Shown: positions 41,325 through 44,484 of the stretch, piece after piece | Layout of the letters: each line of letters opens with the position of its first letter | How positions within the stretch are numbered: position 1 is the first letter of the stretch | Assembly (NCBI RefSeq): GCF_001953305.1 | Contig: NZ_MTFE01000010.1 | Coordinates: 3,970,762-4,015,245, forward strand | Length of the DNA stretch: 44,484 bases | Reading direction: 5' to 3' | DNA from: Cnuella takakiae | GTDB lineage: Bacteria; Bacteroidota; Bacteroidia; Chitinophagales; Chitinophagaceae | Position numbers and translations under genes: made by a program | The notes under the pieces: model-generated | The model's input: only the letters and a program-made list of their open reading frames with translations | What the model was told of the DNA's origin: nothing | Database searches by the model: none

Positions 41325-41900
41325 TTAGTTAAGCACGTTCCATTGTTGTCCGTCGGAAACGAACTGCAGGGAAAGCTTGGCTCCCCCCGGTATTTCATAT
41401 AGGGTAATATCATCAATCAAGGCACCATCCTGGCTGCGTACTACCACGGTGCCGTTTCCGGCTACCTTGATCCTGTACGCTTTTCCTTTCTGGCTTGCAG
41501 CAGCTGGCAATACTACCTGGCCGCCCATAGTATTGGTACAAACAACGATGTCGTCAGTTAGGGTAAGCTGTAAGGGCGATGCCAGCGACTCGCGCCGAAT
41601 GGCAGTGGTGTTGCTGCCCACTGCAGCCTGTCCCGATTGCAGCGCAACCCATGCAGTACCATTAAAGTATTCGAGCACATTGCTGGTAGTGTTGAAAATT
41701 ACCAAACCCGATGTTGGGTTGGCGGGTCGTGCAGCCTGTGCTACCCGGGGCAGCAGTAAACCTTTTGTACTGCTTACCAGTTCCAGCACCGCATCCTTGT
41801 CTGGCGCTTTGTTGGCACCAATTGTAGCCTGCGCATTTGCTACCGTGCCCAACAGCACCAGCAACAACAGGGAAACAATATGACGAAGGGTTTTATTCAA
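41325..41900 (-). CDS. Small tail-fibre-like secreted protein (191 aa)
   Basis: The start is a TTG at 41900; no ATG precedes the signal peptide (HIVSLLLLVLLGTVANAQ). Residues 30-90 (APDKDAVLELVSSTKGLLLPRVAQAARPAN, TSGLVIFNTTSNVLEYFNGTAWVAL) are the tail-fibre N-module common in Bacteroidota secreted proteins. Residues 114-191 (DDIVVCTNTMGGQVVLPAAASQKGKAYRIK, YEIPGGAKLSLQFV) are the same C-terminal domain as in the 434-aa neighbour. It is the first gene of the fibre series, 92 bp after the response-regulator gene. Confidence 0.85.
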   Translation of the reverse strand: MNKTLRHIVSLLLLVLLGTVANAQATIGANKAPDKDAVLELVSSTKGLLLPRVAQAARPANPTSGLVIFNTTSNVLEYFNGTAWVALQSGQAAVGSNTTAIRRESLASPLQLTLTDDIVVCTNTMGGQVVLPAAASQKGKAYRIKVAGNGTVVVRSQDGALIDDITLYEIPGGAKLSLQFVSDGQQWNVLN

Positions 41901-41928
41901 GGGTATTCGTAGTTCTACTTCTACGCTG

Positions 41929-41936
41929 TAAAAGTA
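41929..41936 (-). promoter_or_regulatory. Possible -7 element of the fibre operon
   Basis: On the minus strand TACTTTTA (41936-41929), followed by CAGC, matches 7 of 8 positions of TAnnTTTG, 28 nt before the TTG start at 41900. The -33 area coincides with the CCCTA box at 41952-41966 rather than a TTTG, as in an activator-dependent promoter. Confidence 0.3.
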
Positions 41937-41951
41937 AAACTACTAACACTA

Positions 41952-41966
41952 AGTAAATAGCCCTAG
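41952..41966. promoter_or_regulatory. CCCTA box, third copy
   Basis: AGTAAATAGCCCTAG differs from the copy at 42878 (AGTAATAACCCTAG) by one insertion and one substitution. It lies 52 bp upstream of the fibre gene start, about where -33 would be. Confidence 0.4.
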
Positions 41967-41992
41967 GTGATCATAAGCATTGTAGTATATGT

Positions 41993-42739
41993 TCAATTTC
42001 GGATGAGTAAAGTTCCCGGTGTTTTACCGTATTTTTTCTTATACGCTTTTATGAAGTAGCTGGTGGACACAAAACCTGTTTCAAATGCAGCATCTTTTAC
42101 ACTGAGTTGCTCGGTTTGGAGCAAGCGATGGGCCTGCTCCAGTTTTGCATCGCTGATCAACTTCATGGGCGAACAGCCATAGTGCTGTTTTACCTTGCGC
42201 AATAATGTAGGTATGCTCACATTGAGTTTGCGGGCGATTTCGCCCAGGCTTACTTCCTGCACGGGGATATAATCCTGTACTACCGTGTCGAAATCTTTAA
42301 TGAAATCATCTTCGGGCACCCGCCGCAGTACAGGCTGTACCTTTTCTTCCTTTGCCATTTGCCTGATCTGCTGGCGCAGATTCACCAGGTTCTTCATTTG
42401 CTGGCAAAATGGTTTGGGCATTAATGGCTTGTGTGCCAGGCCCAGTACGCCCATTGCAAGGAGGGCTTCTGTAATGGCCTGGTCGGTACTACCTGTAACA
42501 GCAATGATGGGGACATCGTTTTGGGGGTACTCTTTGCGTAATTGGTTTACAAAATGAAGACCATCGCATTCGGGCATCATCACATCTGTAATTATCAGGT
42601 CAGGCTTAAAGGTGCGTAGCATTTGCAAGCCTTCAAGACCATTGCTAGCAAAGTTCAGGTTGAAATCCTGTGCGAGGCAGGTTTTGAAAAAATGACGGTC
42701 AAGCAGCGAATCTTCTACTATAAGTACGGAAGGATTCAT
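41993..42739 (-). CDS. Response regulator with AraC-type DNA-binding domain
   Basis: A 248-aa protein. The receiver domain (1-120) has Glu9-Asp10, phosphoacceptor Asp52 in IITDVMMPE, Thr82 and Lys104. A linker (120-150) leads to an AraC/XylS domain with LGEIARKLNVSIPTLLRKVKQHYG and the second helix-turn-helix LSVKDAAFETGFVSTSYFIKAYKKKYGKTP. It is the first gene of the minus-strand fibre cluster, so it is a strong candidate for its control; no histidine kinase is adjacent. Direct repeats upstream of its start and upstream of the fibre genes may be its sites (inferred). Confidence 0.95.
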   Translation of the reverse strand: MNPSVLIVEDSLLDRHFFKTCLAQDFNLNFASNGLEGLQMLRTFKPDLIITDVMMPECDGLHFVNQLRKEYPQNDVPIIAVTGSTDQAITEALLAMGVLGLAHKPLMPKPFCQQMKNLVNLRQQIRQMAKEEKVQPVLRRVPEDDFIKDFDTVVQDYIPVQEVSLGEIARKLNVSIPTLLRKVKQHYGCSPMKLISDAKLEQAHRLLQTEQLSVKDAAFETGFVSTSYFIKAYKKKYGKTPGTLLIRN

Positions 42740-42877
42740 GTTTAGGATTATGGTTGCTCATAGAATTTCATTGCAAACTATTGGTATTTAAAACCATTTT
42801 CCTCCTTAATTGATCAAATTTTACCATTTTAGGTATTTACACTCATTTAATAAATTATTACTAACAGGAGCATGCAC

Positions 42878-42912
42878 AGTAATAACCCTAGTTGCATGAA
42901 GTGATAACCCTA
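42878..42912. promoter_or_regulatory. Direct repeat of CCCTA boxes, candidate AraC-type operator
   Basis: AGTAATAACCCTA (42878-42890) and AGTGATAACCCTA (42900-42912) agree in 12 of 13 bases with a 22-bp period, two helical turns. This spacing fits tandem sites for the two helix-turn-helix motifs of AraC proteins or a dimer. They lie between the divergent regulator (start 42739) and the amidohydrolase (start 43016). A weaker third box is at 42950 (AGTCACTACCCTG). Confidence 0.5.
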
Positions 42913-43015
42913 CAGGATACAGGAATATTAGCTATTTACTTCAAAATTCAGTCACTACCCTGAAAAGGTGACGCAGTATAAATAGTACATTAATAGAACC
43001 AAAAGCATTCCTGTT

Positions 43016-44386
43016 ATGAAACCAATGCCATTGTTAACCTGTTTGCTATTGCTGATGCTTGTGCAAGCCATCAAAGCCAGTGGGCAGCAGGCCCAGGAGA
43101 CAATCATTCAATCAGTACATGTGCTCCCGATGGTCAAAGAAGAAGTCATCACCAACCAGGATGTTGTGATCAGGAAAGGCGCTATTGCATCAATTGGCCC
43201 TGCCGGAAAATACAAGCCACAACAAGGCGCGCTAATCATAAATGGTGCAGGTAAATACCTGGTGCCTGGCTTAGCGGAGATGCATGCTCATGTGCCACCT
43301 GTTAATAATCTGGAACCAATGAAAGAAGTGCTTTTATTGTTCCTTGCAAATGGTGTAACGCATATCAGGGGAATGCTGGGACATCCAAAACACCTGGAAC
43401 TAAAAGCAAAGATTCGAAAAGGCGAAGTCCAGGGCCCTTCCTTTTATACTTCTGGCCCTTCGGCTAATGGCAACAGTGTGCCAACACCAGAAGCAGCCAT
43501 ACAGCTGGTGCAGGAACAAAAATTAGTGGGTTATGACTTTATCAAAATTCACCCGGGCATCAAGCTGAAAGCCTTTCAGGCGCTCAGTAAAAAAGCTAAG
43601 GAAGTGAAGTTGCCCTTTGCAGGACATGTGCCTTCGGATGTTGGCATCTGGAATGCTGTTGACTTGGGATTATTGACTATTGATCATTTGGATGGTATGT
43701 TAGAGGCCTTAGTACCCGGGAAGGAAAGATTTGCAGAAGGCGCACATGGATTTTTTGGATCCAACCTGTTTATGGAAGCAGACACTGTGCATGTAAAAAA
43801 ATTGATGACGGAACTACAAAGAAAAAAGGTTTGGGTAGTACCTACGCAAGCTTTAGCCGAAAGATGGATTTCGCCAGAGCATAGTGCTGCTGAAAGAAGC
43901 AAAGAACCTGAAATGCAGTACATGGATAAACAAACCGTTGCAAATTGGCTTAATACCAAAAACAATATGGAAGGCAGTTCTTCCTACCAAAGGAACAATA
44001 TGCCACGATATATTGAACTGCGCAGAAAATTGATCAAAGCCTGCCAGCAGAATGGTGTGCGGCTCTTATTGGGATCTGATGCGCCACAGGTCTTCAATGT
44101 TCCGGGCTTTTCGGTTCACCACGAGTTGCAGTACTTAGTAGATGCAGGTTTATCGCCTTACCAGGCATTGTCTTGCGGCACGGTTAACGTTGGTACATTT
44201 TATGGTAATCAAAAAATGGGCACTATACAAAATGGCGCACCTGCCGACTTGGTATTGTTAGGTGCTAATCCCCTGGAGAATATACAGCACACCAAGCTTA
44301 TCGAAGGAGTTATGATTAATGGTAAATGGCTGGATAAAAAATGGATAAATGAAACATTAGCAGCAATCGCAAACAAAAAGAAATAG
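43016..44386 (+). CDS. Secreted amidohydrolase family protein (imidazolonepropionase-like)
   Basis: A 456-aa protein with a signal peptide (LLTCLLLLMLVQAIKASGQ), so periplasmic or secreted. Amidohydrolase metal ligands are visible: His90-Ala-His92 in EMHAHV, Lys177 (FIKIHPG), His204 (AGHVPSD), His224 (TIDHLDG) and Asp355 (LLGSDAPQ). The C-terminal PADLVLLGANPLENI segment is typical of this family, which includes peptidases and cyclic amide hydrolases. Substrate unknown. It is divergent from the AraC-type regulator, and the CCCTA boxes lie between. The DNA appears AT-richer than the region up to 37 kb. A terminator follows. Confidence 0.9.
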   Translation: MKPMPLLTCLLLLMLVQAIKASGQQAQETIIQSVHVLPMVKEEVITNQDVVIRKGAIASIGPAGKYKPQQGALIINGAGKYLVPGLAEMHAHVPPVNNLEPMKEVLLLFLANGVTHIRGMLGHPKHLELKAKIRKGEVQGPSFYTSGPSANGNSVPTPEAAIQLVQEQKLVGYDFIKIHPGIKLKAFQALSKKAKEVKLPFAGHVPSDVGIWNAVDLGLLTIDHLDGMLEALVPGKERFAEGAHGFFGSNLFMEADTVHVKKLMTELQRKKVWVVPTQALAERWISPEHSAAERSKEPEMQYMDKQTVANWLNTKNNMEGSSSYQRNNMPRYIELRRKLIKACQQNGVRLLLGSDAPQVFNVPGFSVHHELQYLVDAGLSPYQALSCGTVNVGTFYGNQKMGTIQNGAPADLVLLGANPLENIQHTKLIEGVMINGKWLDKKWINETLAAIANKKK

Positions 44387-44428
44387 GCAGTAATAAAATT
44401 TGCCTCAATAGGGTATACAAAATAAAAA

Positions 44429-44457
44429 GCCCCGCACTGTATTGCTACAGTCGGGGC
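44429..44457 (+). terminator. Terminator of the amidohydrolase gene
   Basis: GCCCCG pairs with CGGGGC and ACTGTA with TACAGT, with a C bulge, around TTGC. It is preceded by AAAAA and followed by CTTTG, so a moderate T tract. Confidence 0.75.
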
Positions 44458-44484
44458 CTTTGTAAATGATTATGGCAGTTACCT

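Noticed and set aside
1-44484. rRNA, tRNA, insertion sequences and integrase genes
   Set aside because: None were found on reading both strands; no CCA-ended cloverleaf, no transposase-like protein and no terminal inverted repeats flanking a gene block.

Overview
The window looks like chromosomal DNA of a Bacteroidota bacterium, probably of the Chitinophagaceae type. The evidence is two type IX secretion system (T9SS) sorting domains (types A and B), a GT117/DUF2723 membrane protein, a DUF4251 lipoprotein, a YwqK/TonB_C hybrid protein and promoter elements of the Bacteroidota TTTG-N19-TAnnTTTG kind. Most starts lack a clear Shine-Dalgarno sequence. No rRNA, tRNA, CRISPR array, transposase or integrase was seen. 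The genus is inference.

Layout. 1-8.5 kb, mostly plus strand: an SDR oxidoreductase, a SAM hydroxide adenosyltransferase-like protein, a large DUF2723 (GT-C-type) membrane protein, and a VWA protein paired with a MoxR/chelatase-like AAA+ ATPase. 8.6-17.5 kb, mainly minus strand: a small lipoprotein (plus), an outer-membrane protein, murB and priA, a six-helix membrane protein, a PlsC-like acyltransferase, a DUF416 protein, a SIMPL protein and an Lrp/AsnC regulator. The Lrp/AsnC gene is divergent from ahcY (17.6-18.9 kb). 19-25.3 kb: a YwqK/TonB_C protein, a DUF1080 protein, a DUF1028 protein, two single-domain response regulators (one lacking its phosphoacceptor Asp), an alpha/beta hydrolase, a lipoprotein interrupted by an in-frame TGA, and a Mut7-C RNase-like protein. 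25.4-32.1 kb: a GMC dehydrogenase with its subunit-3 partner, four small unknown proteins (54, 73, 80 and 79 aa), a DUF4251 lipoprotein, a TrxB-like flavoprotein and an esterase-like lipoprotein whose nucleophile position is Gly.

32.3-44.4 kb is the most distinctive part. A 870-aa T9SS type-B protein (plus) converges on a minus-strand series: a receiver-AraC response regulator, two tail-fibre-like secreted proteins sharing a C-terminal domain, a large tail-fibre protein with a peptidase-S74 intramolecular chaperone, a secreted helical-repeat-like protein and a T9SS type-A protein. Two of the fibre proteins share a short motif right after the signal peptide. A repeated AGTAATAACCCTA-like box lies upstream of the regulator and again upstream of the fibre genes. 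I read this as a candidate regulated surface-fibre/adhesin locus without other phage genes. A secreted amidohydrolase is divergent from the regulator.

Other regulatory structure is clear in many gaps: about a dozen stem-loop terminators, including one with perfect 24-bp arms, and several short dispersed intergenic repeats. All product calls come from reading motifs by eye; no database search was possible.
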